Of a DNA stretch of 24,645 nt, positions 1-6,923 are shown one piece after another. Under the pieces are notes generated by a model. The model saw nothing but the letters and a program-made list of their open reading frames with translations. It was not told the DNA's origin and made no database searches. The translations under genes were made by a program, and so were the position numbers. Each line of letters opens with the position of its first letter. The stretch's first letter is position 1. The stretch is from Candidatus Collierbacteria bacterium (GTDB taxonomy: Bacteria; Patescibacteriota; Microgenomatia; UBA1400; MFAQ01). The stretch covers positions 1 to 24,645 of the forward strand of contig CAIQPO010000082.1 of assembly GCA_903873735.1 (NCBI GenBank), given 5' to 3'.

Positions 1-133
1 CCCTACTCATCAGTTCGTCCTGTTTTACCAAAAGCAAAGACAAAAGCAACAAAATCACCATCAACATCTTGATCATTACACCCACTATCAGACTCAATCC
101 TCCTTCTATTGTTATCCCTGGAAATATTTCCAT
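1..133 (-). CDS. Small membrane protein, 3' part cut by window edge
   Basis: The reverse complement from 133 opens with ATG and stays open to the window edge (44 codons seen). The visible protein begins MEIFPGITIEGG. A hydrophobic stretch of about 22 residues follows, then VKQDELMSR, which is a single membrane helix followed by a short charged tail. This resembles very small one-helix proteins common in Microgenomates genomes (I think of the DUF5657 type), but that match is from memory and tentative. It starts 15 nt after the stop of the PH-domain gene and is probably co-transcribed with it and the SpoIID gene. No Shine-Dalgarno is seen before the ATG. The function is unknown. Confidence 0.55.
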   Translation of the reverse strand, partial: MEIFPGITIEGGLSLIVGVMIKMLMVILLLLSLLLVKQDELMSR

Positions 134-148
134 ATATTTTTCTAAAAA

Positions 149-835
149 TTATCTAATTCTTCCCTGATATTCTTCCAACTCCTCCTGCTCCATTAGTTCA
201 GAGATTATCCTTACAACCTTATCAGGATTTGTTATTTGATCAAAGGTAAATGGTGATGCTTCTCCATTTTGAGCAAAAACTTCATCAGATCTTTGCTCTG
301 ATGCGGTCTGAATTACCACATCTCCAAAATTAAAGAAGGAAGACAATATTCCCTTTTGTGAATAATTAACATCTTCAATCTTTCTAATCTGTGTCACATT
401 TATGTTTTTATACATCAAACCAAAGAAGTCGATATCAATTATCCTTTCATCAGTCACTATGTAGACGTTGTAAAACCATAAAATAAAGTTCTGAATTACA
501 TAAAAAGATAATCCTGTATACCAAAGAATCAACAAGCCAAAATATGTGTTTGCCCCAAGCTCTCCTATCAAAGGAAACTCACTCCAAAATAGCGGCACAA
601 AAAACAGCAAACAAGACATAAACATCCATCCCAAATTAGTTACAAAATGTCTTCTTCCAAGCAGTATTATCTTCTCATTGTCATTTTGTGATTCAAACTT
701 AGCCTTTTCCGGTGCGATAACCATAGACCCCCAAAAGCTATTAAATCTTCCACTCTTTTTCAAACTTTCCACCTCATGCAGCAGACCCGAATCTTTTTTC
801 TTTTCCTCCACCTCTTTGTTAAATATTTCTGGCAT
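149..835 (-). CDS. Bacterial PH-domain (YdbS/DUF304-like) membrane protein
   Basis: The protein has 228 residues from the chosen start (MPEIFNKE). An acidic and basic N-terminal tail of about 60 residues precedes two hydrophobic segments (roughly residues 63-84 and 98-120). The C-terminal half reads YIVTDERIIDIDFFGL, then QIRKIEDV and FFNFGDVVIQTAS. That order (VT-x-x-RII, I-x-x-I-x-DV, FGDV-I-TA) is typical of the bacterial PH domain of YdbS/DUF304 membrane proteins. These sit in the cytoplasmic membrane and their molecular role is mostly unknown. An upstream in-frame start at 886 would overlap the SpoIID gene. I chose 835 because an extended -10-like box (TGGTACAAT, minus strand of 841-849) lies 5 nt before this ATG and inside the 22-nt gap after the SpoIID stop. 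It probably forms an operon with both flanking minus-strand genes. Confidence 0.8.
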   Translation of the reverse strand: MPEIFNKEVEEKKKDSGLLHEVESLKKSGRFNSFWGSMVIAPEKAKFESQNDNEKIILLGRRHFVTNLGWMFMSCLLFFVPLFWSEFPLIGELGANTYFGLLILWYTGLSFYVIQNFILWFYNVYIVTDERIIDIDFFGLMYKNINVTQIRKIEDVNYSQKGILSSFFNFGDVVIQTASEQRSDEVFAQNGEASPFTFDQITNPDKVVRIISELMEQEELEEYQGRIR

Positions 836-840
836 ACCTA

Positions 841-849
841 ATTGTACCA
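841..849 (-). promoter_or_regulatory. Extended -10-like box directly before the PH-domain gene
   Basis: The minus strand reads TGG-TACAAT, ending 5 nt before the ATG at 835. A transcript from here would begin at or next to the start codon (leaderless). No good -35 box is present at 17 nt; TTGAGA lies 19 nt upstream, inside the end of the SpoIID gene. Confidence 0.4.
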
Positions 850-857
850 AAGCTAGC

Positions 858-2594
858 CTATTTATTCTCAATGTTAAACAAACCACTCTTTAGAGAAATT
901 CTTCCTGGAGCTCTCAAATTAAATGTCTTCTTAAAGTCTGCTCCAGATATCTCCACCGCCCCCTTATCAGTGTCCAGTCGGACAATAGAGGTGTATCCAC
1001 CCTCTGAGTAAGTTACCGTTACCTTTGTTACCTTACCATAGCCTCCTCCTTTCTCTTCAGCCTTATTCTTAAGGTCTGCCAGTGAATACGGATTCCCTCC
1101 CCAACAACTTCCCAAAGGCGAAACCCTATCGTCACTTCCACTCTTAATCACCACCCAAGCATTCACGATATCCGCCATCTCTTCCCCAGTAAGCCAAGGA
1201 TGGCTCCTCCCACAGCTATCTCCAGACGTCCCTTTGTACCATCCCTTATAAAACCAAGGACTTCCACCCACTTTTTCGTAAGCTTGGCTCGTCCAACCAC
1301 CCCTACCACTTGGAGTATCCCAAAGAGAAGGGGTAGTGTGACCAGAATAACTATCTCTATACGATTCCTGATAACCTCCAGAAGTTGATGCATACCAAGA
1401 CTTAAATGGTTTCCCGTTCGCCCAAAGTACCCAACCTCGAGTAGCGTTTACCGCCTCTTCCCATTTTCCTCCTTTGTTTGCATTTTTATACACCTGGCAA
1501 TCTTGTGTCGTGCAAATTGCCCCACCTCGTCCTTCATCAGTCCAAGCCAGTGCATAAGATCTAGCTGCCACTGCTTGTGCTTTAAGAGCCTCAAAGCCAC
1601 CATTATCTCCCCAGGAGCCAGGCATTTCATAAATTCGCTTCACATAAGTTTCAATATCCATTGATCCATAGCCAGACACTTTAATTACCTTGGAGCTCGA
1701 ATAATCCTTCTTAATCTCCACTCCTCCATAGTAAGCTCTTAAAATATCTTCCACATTCTGTCCACTCTTAGCTCTTCCATAAGCTCCATACTGGCTCATC
1801 CCCTTAAAGTGTGGTGCCCCAAAAGAAAAGGCCGCAAAAGCAGGTGAAAATCCAGGATTGTAATCTGGTCTGCTATTTGGATCATCAGCCAAAGGTACAT
1901 CACCCACAGAAGTAGAGAAATTCCCTTGCTTTTCTGCCAAAATAGCCTGCTGTCGTGCAGATAGTTGAGCAATTTTACTTGTCAGATCGGTCTGAAACGA
2001 CTTTGCTTTCTTCACTTCTCCTTGAAAAAAGGAGTTTTGTTTGTCTAGTTCTGTCTGTAGTTTTACTAATCTTTGTTTTTCAATCTCCAAACTCTTCTTG
2101 TCCTGTTCCAGCCTCCCAATTTCGGACACCAAGTTTACTATCAACTGCTTATCTCTATCGCTACTCTCTTGCCTATAAACCAATTCTCTCCTTGACTCAC
2201 CTAAATTCTGATATCTCAACAATTCTACCCACAATGGTTCTGCTCTAAGTTTCTTATACATCTCCCTTGTCTTCACCGACAATATTGTGTACGAAGCGGT
2301 TACTTTCTCGCTTCTTGTCCTCACATCTACCTCTAGCTGCTTAGTCTTTTTAATAGCATTGTCAATTTGTGTCTGAATCGTCTTTATCTTCGCCGACAGC
2401 TTTGAAATCTCAGCTTCCAAGGGCTTTGTTGCTGATCTACTCATCTCCAATGACTTTGTTAAATCATCAATCTGCTTCTGAATACAGTCAGTATTATTTC
2501 CACAGTCCTCTTCTGCCCACACCCCAGCCGACAGCCCAAAAGCTATCCCCAAACTAATAATTAAAGCCAAAAACCACCATTTACCCCATCTCAT
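858..2594 (-). CDS. Secreted SpoIID/LytB-domain protein with coiled-coil N-terminus
   Basis: The protein has 578 residues from ATG 2594; a GTG at 2597 adds one. The N-terminus (MRWGKWWFLALIISLGIAFG, ending at VWA) is a signal peptide. A long charged coiled coil follows (about residues 35-225), of the kind used by EnvC/PcsB/CwlO wall regulators. The SpoIID domain (about 250-560) contains FKGMSQYGA, the glutamate of YEMPGSW (E323), EALKAQAVAARSYA and STSGG. In SpoIID of sporulating bacteria the equivalent Glu cleaves denuded peptidoglycan glycan strands, so a lytic transglycosylase-type activity outside the membrane is likely. Whether it needs a SpoIIP-like amidase cannot be seen here. It leads a minus-strand cluster with the PH-domain gene. 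It is divergent from the first pilin and shares a short promoter region with it. Confidence 0.88.
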   Translation of the reverse strand: MRWGKWWFLALIISLGIAFGLSAGVWAEEDCGNNTDCIQKQIDDLTKSLEMSRSATKPLEAEISKLSAKIKTIQTQIDNAIKKTKQLEVDVRTRSEKVTASYTILSVKTREMYKKLRAEPLWVELLRYQNLGESRRELVYRQESSDRDKQLIVNLVSEIGRLEQDKKSLEIEKQRLVKLQTELDKQNSFFQGEVKKAKSFQTDLTSKIAQLSARQQAILAEKQGNFSTSVGDVPLADDPNSRPDYNPGFSPAFAAFSFGAPHFKGMSQYGAYGRAKSGQNVEDILRAYYGGVEIKKDYSSSKVIKVSGYGSMDIETYVKRIYEMPGSWGDNGGFEALKAQAVAARSYALAWTDEGRGGAICTTQDCQVYKNANKGGKWEEAVNATRGWVLWANGKPFKSWYASTSGGYQESYRDSYSGHTTPSLWDTPSGRGGWTSQAYEKVGGSPWFYKGWYKGTSGDSCGRSHPWLTGEEMADIVNAWVVIKSGSDDRVSPLGSCWGGNPYSLADLKNKAEEKGGGYGKVTKVTVTYSEGGYTSIVRLDTDKGAVEISGADFKKTFNLRAPGRISLKSGLFNIENK

Positions 2595-2597
2595 CAC

Positions 2598-2662
2598 TAT
2601 CTAGTTTACCCTAATCCAGGGTTGGTCATCTCCTACCTATCATGATAAAATTAATGTGTCTC
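2598..2662. promoter_or_regulatory. Divergent promoter region, SpoIID gene / first pilin
   Basis: This gap separates two divergent genes. On the plus strand TAAAAT (2646-2651) could be a -10 box whose transcript starts close to ATG 2663. On the minus strand TAAACT (2602-2607) lies 5 nt before GTG 2597 and 7 nt before ATG 2594. A small inverted repeat, ACCCT-aatcc-AGGGT (2608-2622), sits between them and could be an operator or chance. Confidence 0.35.
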
Positions 2663-3079
2663 ATGAAGATAATCAAATTATTAACCAGAGCATCAATTCT
2701 TTTTGCTCTAATACTTACACTATCCAACCCAGTTTACGCTGGTACTGAAGAAGCGTATTGTGTTAGTGGCAACCCAGCATCTGGTGTCAAAACAGCCATT
2801 GGCTGTGTACCGGTAGACTTTTTTGGTACTGGTCCATCAGGAAATAGTTTTGTTGGAGCTCTAATCAGGGTTTCAATTGGTTTAGGCAGTGGATTTGCCC
2901 TCATTATGATGCTTTACGGTACTTTCACCATAATCTCTTCTGCTGGTAGTCCAGACAAGCTCAAGCTTGGTCAAGAAATTATCACTTCTGCAGTCATGGG
3001 TCTTATCTTTATTGTCCTATCTACTGTTTTGATGAACTTCATCGGTATTAATATTCTTGGATTACCAGGACTAAACTAA
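2663..3079 (+). CDS. T4SS pilin-like protein (VirB2/TrbC type), paralogue 1
   Basis: The protein has 138 residues from ATG 2663. It has a conventional signal peptide (MKIIKLLTRASILFALILTL, cleavage after VYA) and an external segment with Cys33 and Cys48. Two membrane helices follow (about 62-88 and 105-128), joined by a short loop with IISSAGSPDKLK. The two-helix plan with a G-D-x-basic loop is that of VirB2/TrbC pilins (Pfam T4SS_pilin), subunits inserted in the inner membrane and then drawn into the secretion pilus. It is the most divergent paralogue: the usual GGDK is AGSPDK here. ATG 2642 and ATG 2654 are alternative in-frame starts. I prefer 2663 because a -10-like box covers the earlier ones and it gives a cleaner signal peptide. 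It may be co-transcribed with the next pilin and uppS. Confidence 0.68.
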   Translation: MKIIKLLTRASILFALILTLSNPVYAGTEEAYCVSGNPASGVKTAIGCVPVDFFGTGPSGNSFVGALIRVSIGLGSGFALIMMLYGTFTIISSAGSPDKLKLGQEIITSAVMGLIFIVLSTVLMNFIGINILGLPGLN

Positions 3080-3084
3080 CAAAA

Positions 3085-3429
3085 ATGTTAAAACTCCTTG
3101 CTTCATCTACTTCTATTCCAGATGTCGGAATTTCACAACAGTACAACCCTGCTACTAAGTTTGACATCTCAAAACTATCAGTCTCCTACCTTATCACTGG
3201 AGGTGGTTTCAACATCATCACTTTCATTTTCTCAATTATTGGCTTCGTCTTTCTCTTCAATATCATTATGTCAGGCTGGGATTATCTCACAAGCAACGGC
3301 GACCCAAAAAAGATTAGTTCTGCCACCTCTAGGTTCCTCAATGGGTTTATGGGTCTTGTCATCGTTTTCTTTGCCTTTATCATCGTTAATATCTTCACCA
3401 AGATGATAGGACTTGATAAACTCATCTAA
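3085..3429 (+). CDS. T4SS pilin-like protein, paralogue 2
   Basis: This 114-residue protein has no obvious cleavable signal. A polar N-terminus of about 35 residues is followed by two hydrophobic helices (about 38-62 and 84-108). The joining loop reads SGWDYLTSNGDPKKISSA and matches the loop of the other paralogues (GGIDWLTSGGDK type) except that GGDK is NGDP. That supports VirB2/T4SS_pilin membership, although the very hydrophobic second helix and lack of a leader set it apart. It begins 5 nt after the stop of the preceding pilin and ends 17 nt before uppS, so the three genes probably share a transcript. No Shine-Dalgarno precedes the ATG (context AACAAAAATG). It could be a minor subunit or a channel component. 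Confidence 0.65.
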   Translation: MLKLLASSTSIPDVGISQQYNPATKFDISKLSVSYLITGGGFNIITFIFSIIGFVFLFNIIMSGWDYLTSNGDPKKISSATSRFLNGFMGLVIVFFAFIIVNIFTKMIGLDKLI

Positions 3430-3446
3430 ATTAAGATATCAAAGTT

Positions 3447-4157
3447 ATGGATTCCCAAATCAAACATGTCGCGATTATTATGGATGGTAATCGTAGATGG
3501 GCTAGGCAAAAAGGCCTAGACCCTATCAAAGGTCACGAATATGCTGCCAACAATGCCATCGAGCCAATCATAGAAAGATGTGTCGATCTCAAAATTCCCT
3601 ATGTTACCTTCTGGGCTTTTTCCACCGAAAACTGGAAAAGAGATGAGCAAGAGCTAAAAGGGCTTTTCAATATCTTTAGATTTGCCCTGGGTACTCTTGC
3701 TTTCAAATTCATCAAACGAGGAGCAAAACTTAGAATCCTTGGCGATATAAATAGATTCCCTTCAGATATTGCCCAAAAAGTTACTGAAATGATTAGCAAC
3801 AGTTCTAAAAATTCAGCTATCACCGTTACCTTTGCCTTAAACTATGGCGGTAGAGATGAAATCTTAAGAGCAGTCAAAAAAATCGTCGATGAAAAAATTC
3901 CCTCTTCTGAAATAAACGAAAAAGTCTTCTCAGATCATCTAGATACTGCCGGGATACCCGATCCAGACTTCATTATCCGCACCGGTGGAGATCAGCGTCT
4001 TTCAGGCTATCTTCCTTGGCAATCAGTTTACTCCGAGTTTTTCTTCACTCCTATACTGTTCCCCGACTTCACTCCGGAGGAATTTCAAAAGGCTATTGAT
4101 AGTTTCCTCCTCCGGGATAGGCGATTCGGTGGCAACAGCACCATAAACACTAAATAA
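3447..4157 (+). CDS. uppS: Undecaprenyl (cis-polyprenyl) diphosphate synthase
   Basis: The protein has 236 residues, close to the usual UppS size (about 250). It condenses isopentenyl diphosphate units in cis onto an allylic primer. This gives the long-chain (usually C55) diphosphate that becomes the lipid carrier for peptidoglycan and surface glycans. The catalytic motif IMDGNRRWARQKG places the Mg-binding Asp at residue 13. WAFSTENWKR (56-65), ALNYGGRDEI (130-139) and RTGGDQRLSGYLPWQ (178-192), then YSEFFFT, are the conserved cis-prenyltransferase segments. The C-terminal RDRRFGG is also typical. It follows two pilin genes by 17 nt. It converges on a minus-strand gene whose reading frame overlaps the last 135 nt antisense. 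A trans-type polyprenyl synthase that could make its primer lies just beyond. Confidence 0.95.
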   Translation: MDSQIKHVAIIMDGNRRWARQKGLDPIKGHEYAANNAIEPIIERCVDLKIPYVTFWAFSTENWKRDEQELKGLFNIFRFALGTLAFKFIKRGAKLRILGDINRFPSDIAQKVTEMISNSSKNSAITVTFALNYGGRDEILRAVKKIVDEKIPSSEINEKVFSDHLDTAGIPDPDFIIRTGGDQRLSGYLPWQSVYSEFFFTPILFPDFTPEEFQKAIDSFLLRDRRFGGNSTINTK

Positions 4158-4349
4158 AATTTTCTCAATTGCTTCGTCATTAAAACCCTTTGCAGATAGT
4201 CTTGCTTCCACCTCTTCAATTCCACCATTGAGCGGTATCTCTCCTCCCGGATAGCGCAAAAACAATGGCTCGTGGTTATCATCCACTACCGTTTCAGTTC
4301 TAAAGCCTTTGGTTGAAGGAGACAATCTCCAAAATCTTGGTATTTCCAT
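4023..4349 (-). CDS. Small protein of unknown function, antisense overlap with uppS
   Basis: This 108-residue open frame begins MEIPRFWRLSPSTKGFR and continues with FLRYPGGEIPL, an acidic helical stretch (EEVEARLSAKGF) and PIPEEETINSLLKFL. The composition is protein-like: Pro, Gly and Trp in plausible turns, then amphipathic helices. It fills the otherwise empty space between uppS and the polyprenyl synthase, so I think it is real. No membrane segment or known motif is seen. The minus strand reads GAGG three nt before the ATG, one of the few Shine-Dalgarno-like sites here. It follows the polyprenyl synthase by 49 nt on the same strand. Oddly, its last 135 nt run antisense through the uppS 3' end. 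It could be shorter in vivo or spurious. Confidence 0.5.
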   Translation of the reverse strand: MEIPRFWRLSPSTKGFRTETVVDDNHEPLFLRYPGGEIPLNGGIEEVEARLSAKGFNDEAIEKILFSVYGAVATESPIPEEETINSLLKFLRSEVGEQYRSEEKLGVN

Positions 4350-4398
4350 AAAACCTCATACTAAACACCAAAAACTCTCAAAAACTCTCAACCATTCT

Positions 4399-5481
4399 CT
4401 ACAAATCCCTCTCCACCATATATTGAGCAATTCCCTCCAAGTAATCCAAAGACTCAGCATCCAAACCCAAAGATCTCATCTTATTAGCTACATTAACTGC
4501 CTTAATCGCAAACGACCGAGCCAATTCCACTGAATATTTATAAGAACCACCCTCGGAAATATTTTTTTTCACTTCATCAATTTCTTGTCTACTAGCTTTA
4601 GTATTTCCCCATACTCTCCTGAATTTATCAATCTCCATCGCACTTGATTTAGCCAAAACCACCACTGCCAATAGAGTTACCTTCCCTTGTAATAAATCCG
4701 AATCTGAAGACTTTCCGGTCTTTTCTTCATCTCCAAATACTCCCAAAACATCATCCTGCAATTGAAATGCCACACCTCCAAACTCGGAATATTCCTTCAG
4801 TTTCCCGATAATCTCCTCACCCAACTCACCCAATATCGCACCGATGACCAATGGATTTTCATATGTATAAATAGCCGTCTTTGCTCTATGTAGACACAAC
4901 ACATTTTCTTCAGTCAGTTGTTTTAGCTTTGGCAAACTCACATCAAATGCCTGACCGTATGCAGTGTTGGTAATCCCCCTCAGCAGTTGTACCATCGCCT
5001 TATTTGTCAGCCTATCATCAAATCCACATCTAGCGAGCATCTCATAACCCAAACATAGCACAGCATCTCCAATATTAACTGCCATCGCTTCACCATAGTG
5101 TTTATCACCCTCAGACCAAAACTCGTGTGTAGTGGGTTTTCCTCTTCTAAGTTTATCCTCATCCATAAAATCATCATGCATCAACAAAGCTGTATGAACT
5201 ATTTCTACCGCCATCGCCGCTCTCCACACCCTTTCATCAGCTTTTTTACCAGAAAGTTCATACCCAGCAATTACAAGCGACCCTCTTAGTCTTTTACCAG
5301 ATCTTAGATTATGCTCTCTCGCATGCACCAACATCCTATTTACCAACTCCTTTTGAGCCTCATTAAAACCAAAGTTAAGTTCAATTTCCTCCTGCCAATA
5401 AATATCCAGTCTCCTATCCATCTCCACCACTAAAGCCTCCAACCTCATCTTTGCTCTTTGTGCCAGTATACTTGTACTCAT
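4399..5481 (-). CDS. Trans-polyprenyl diphosphate synthase (FPP/GGPP synthase family)
   Basis: The protein has 360 residues from ATG 5481. It joins dimethylallyl-type primers with isopentenyl diphosphate in trans, probably giving the C15-C20 primer for UppS. Visible family motifs are GKRLRG (62-67), the first Asp-rich motif HDDFMDED (D103, D104, D107, D109), KT at 201-202, and the second Asp-rich motif FQLQDDVLGVFGD (D243, D244). The lysine-rich GKSSDSDLLQGKVTL follows. The residue five before the first Asp is small (Ala98), which in this family tends to allow products longer than C15; exact chain length is not predictable here. An upstream ATG at 5529 would run through the divergent pilin promoter. 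ATG 5481 lies 7 nt after a -10-like box and has AAGG just before it. The small unknown gene at 4023-4349 probably shares its transcript. Confidence 0.9.
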   Translation of the reverse strand: MSTSILAQRAKMRLEALVVEMDRRLDIYWQEEIELNFGFNEAQKELVNRMLVHAREHNLRSGKRLRGSLVIAGYELSGKKADERVWRAAMAVEIVHTALLMHDDFMDEDKLRRGKPTTHEFWSEGDKHYGEAMAVNIGDAVLCLGYEMLARCGFDDRLTNKAMVQLLRGITNTAYGQAFDVSLPKLKQLTEENVLCLHRAKTAIYTYENPLVIGAILGELGEEIIGKLKEYSEFGGVAFQLQDDVLGVFGDEEKTGKSSDSDLLQGKVTLLAVVVLAKSSAMEIDKFRRVWGNTKASRQEIDEVKKNISEGGSYKYSVELARSFAIKAVNVANKMRSLGLDAESLDYLEGIAQYMVERDL

Positions 5482-5488
5482 CACCTTG

Positions 5489-5503
5489 ATTTTACTGTAA
5501 AAT
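5489..5503. promoter_or_regulatory. Symmetric divergent promoter (inverted-repeat -10 pair)
   Basis: ATTTTACTGTAAAAT is a perfect 7-bp inverted repeat around one central T. Each arm supplies a TAAAAT -10-like hexamer, one per strand. On the plus strand TAAAAT (5498-5503) is followed by exactly 7 nt and ATG 5511. On the minus strand TAAAAT (5494 to 5489) is followed by exactly 7 nt and ATG 5481. Both transcripts would be leaderless or nearly so. The palindrome could also bind a dimeric regulator. Confidence 0.5.
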
Positions 5504-5510
5504 ACTATTA

Positions 5511-5819
5511 ATGTTAGCTTTAGAGCCAATTACTAATATTTACAAACCTGCAGAGAAGCTAGGCACTAATGTTACTGTCGCAGGCTTTCTTTCACCAATA
5601 CTCGTAAACATCATTACCTTCACCGGAGTCTTTGCTTTCTTCGTCATTTTATTTGCCGGTTTTCAATACATTACTTCAGGTGGAGACAAGGGTAAAGTAG
5701 CTCAGGCACAAAACACCCTAAACTATGCCATAATAGGCATAGTTGTAGTCGCAGCTGCCTTTCTAATTACCAACATCGTCAGTGCTGTTACAGGCTTCAA
5801 CTTTTTAAAACCAAACTAA
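5511..5819 (+). CDS. T4SS pilin-like protein, paralogue 3
   Basis: This 102-residue protein is the shortest of the array. After a polar N-terminus (MLALEPITNIYKPAEKLG) come two membrane helices (about 24-49 and 71-93) joined by the basic loop GFQYITSGGDKGKVAQAQ. The loop matches the core of VirB2-like T4SS_pilin proteins, whose subunits are stored in the inner membrane and polymerise into the pilus. Unlike its neighbours it lacks the short leader ending in A-x-A, so it may be processed differently or not at all. It heads a five-gene run (5511-7289) with gaps of 3-4 nt or a 4-nt overlap, clearly an operon. The start is fixed by the -10-like box ending 7 nt upstream. No Shine-Dalgarno is present. 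Confidence 0.8.
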   Translation: MLALEPITNIYKPAEKLGTNVTVAGFLSPILVNIITFTGVFAFFVILFAGFQYITSGGDKGKVAQAQNTLNYAIIGIVVVAAAFLITNIVSAVTGFNFLKPN

Positions 5820-5822
5820 TCT

Positions 5823-6191
5823 ATGATTAACCCTCTAGAAATAATCATCAAATCAGCTCACGCAGTTGACGACCCCATTGGCACTCTTACTCTTCCCTCA
5901 GGTCTACCACAAGACATAACCAAAACCGGAGATTTTATCTCAGGCATTGTTAGATTCATCTTTATCATTGCTGGTCTTTTTACCCTCTGGCAATTCCTTA
6001 CCGGTGGTTTAGGTATGATCACTGGCGGAGCCGATAAGGGAAAGCTCACCGAAGCTCAGCATAAAATCCAAATGGCTATCACCGGTCTCGCCATTATGGC
6101 AGGATCCTTCATCATTATCGCCTTAGCCAGTCAACTACTCTTCGGCAACTTTATGGCCATTCTCGCTCCCGAATTACAATCAGTACAATAA
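5823..6191 (+). CDS. T4SS pilin-like protein, paralogue 4
   Basis: This 122-residue protein has a short leader, MINPLEIIIKSAHA, then a polar stretch, two hydrophobic helices (about 37-58 and 83-107) and the loop GGLGMITGGADKGKLTEAQ. SAHA followed by V could be a signal peptidase A-x-A site, though the hydrophobic part is unusually short. The GG-x-DK-x-K loop and two-helix hairpin put it in the VirB2/TrbC-like T4SS_pilin family. It begins 3 nt after the preceding stop and ends 3 nt before the next pilin. The context TAATCTATGATT has no Shine-Dalgarno, so translation probably depends on coupling to the upstream gene. It may be a major or minor subunit; the sequence does not say. Confidence 0.8.
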   Translation: MINPLEIIIKSAHAVDDPIGTLTLPSGLPQDITKTGDFISGIVRFIFIIAGLFTLWQFLTGGLGMITGGADKGKLTEAQHKIQMAITGLAIMAGSFIIIALASQLLFGNFMAILAPELQSVQ

Positions 6192-6194
6192 TTT

Positions 6195-6566
6195 ATGATT
6201 AGCATAGTTAAATCAGCCTACGCAGCCAGCACTACCAAGCTAGGAGACATCAAGGGCACAGGCGTATTTGGAGATATTACCAGTGCCAACATAAGAGAAA
6301 ATCTGGGGAAATTTATCAGTAATTTAATTACCACCATCACTGTGATTGGTGGACTGGCTTTTGTCATCTACTTCATCCTTGGTTCTATCAAATGGATTAC
6401 CGCTGGAGGAGACAAGGGTAAAATGCAAGAAGCTCAAACTCAAATGACCCAGGCCGCCATCGGTCTAATTGCCATGACCGCCGCCTACTCAATCATCGGC
6501 ATTGTTGGAGGAGTCTTAGGTATTAATATTCTTAATCCCTTTAAAACTTTATTCCCCACACTATGA
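6195..6566 (+). CDS. T4SS pilin-like protein, paralogue 5
   Basis: This 123-residue protein opens with MISIVKSAYAAS, a very short leader ending in an A-x-A pattern. About 28 polar residues follow, then two membrane helices (about 41-64 and 86-110) joined by GSIKWITAGGDKGKMQEAQ. The loop is nearly the same as in paralogues 3 and 4 (GGDKGK-x-x-x-AQ), which makes these three a close subgroup. It is a VirB2-like inner-membrane pilin precursor by architecture. It begins 3 nt after the previous stop and overlaps the next gene by 4 nt (ATGA), a standard sign of translational coupling. The start ATGATT has no Shine-Dalgarno. Confidence 0.8.
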   Translation: MISIVKSAYAASTTKLGDIKGTGVFGDITSANIRENLGKFISNLITTITVIGGLAFVIYFILGSIKWITAGGDKGKMQEAQTQMTQAAIGLIAMTAAYSIIGIVGGVLGINILNPFKTLFPTL

Positions 6567-6919
6567 TAAAAATAATTTCCCAAGTCCTGGCAGCAGACAA
6601 CGAAATTGTTAACAACGCTCTAGACAAAGCTGTCCCTAGAGAAGCAGGAGCTGGCCTAGCTTTCTATATCGCCAATCTCTGGCGCACTATCGTTACCGTC
6701 GGCGGCATACTCTTCTTAATCTACCTCATCTGGGGTGGTGTGGAATGGATGATCGGCGGAGGAGACAAAGCCAGAGTAGAAAATGCTCAACATAAGATCT
6801 CCAACGCTGTCATCGGTTTGGGCGTTCTAGTCGCTTCTTACGCTATCACTCTCTTCATACAAGGTGTCTTCAAGATAAACCTTCTTAAGCCAGTATTTCC
6901 AAATTACATCACACCATAA
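6563..6919 (+). CDS. T4SS pilin-like protein, paralogue 6
   Basis: This 118-residue protein opens with MIKIISQVLAADNE, again a short leader ending in A-x-A-like VLAA. Two hydrophobic helices (about 34-60 and 80-103) flank the loop WGGVEWMIGGGDKARVENAQ. It fits the VirB2/TrbC-like T4SS_pilin family in size, topology and loop. The WGG-x-(E/D)-W signature before GGDK is shared with paralogues 7 and 8, so the three form a second subgroup. Its ATG overlaps the preceding stop (ATGA) and the next gene starts 4 nt after its own stop, so it is deep inside the 5511-7289 operon. Confidence 0.8.
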   Translation: MIKIISQVLAADNEIVNNALDKAVPREAGAGLAFYIANLWRTIVTVGGILFLIYLIWGGVEWMIGGGDKARVENAQHKISNAVIGLGVLVASYAITLFIQGVFKINLLKPVFPNYITP

Positions 6920-6923
6920 CTAT

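Noticed and set aside
4074..4117. Imperfect inverted repeat (CCGGAGGAA / TCCTCCGG) at the uppS end as a terminator
   Set aside because: It lies within coding sequence of both strands, has a long loop and no T run.
4371..4390. Two tandem copies of AAAACTCTCA
   Set aside because: Only two 10-bp units in a short gap; too little to call a repeat element or regulatory array.
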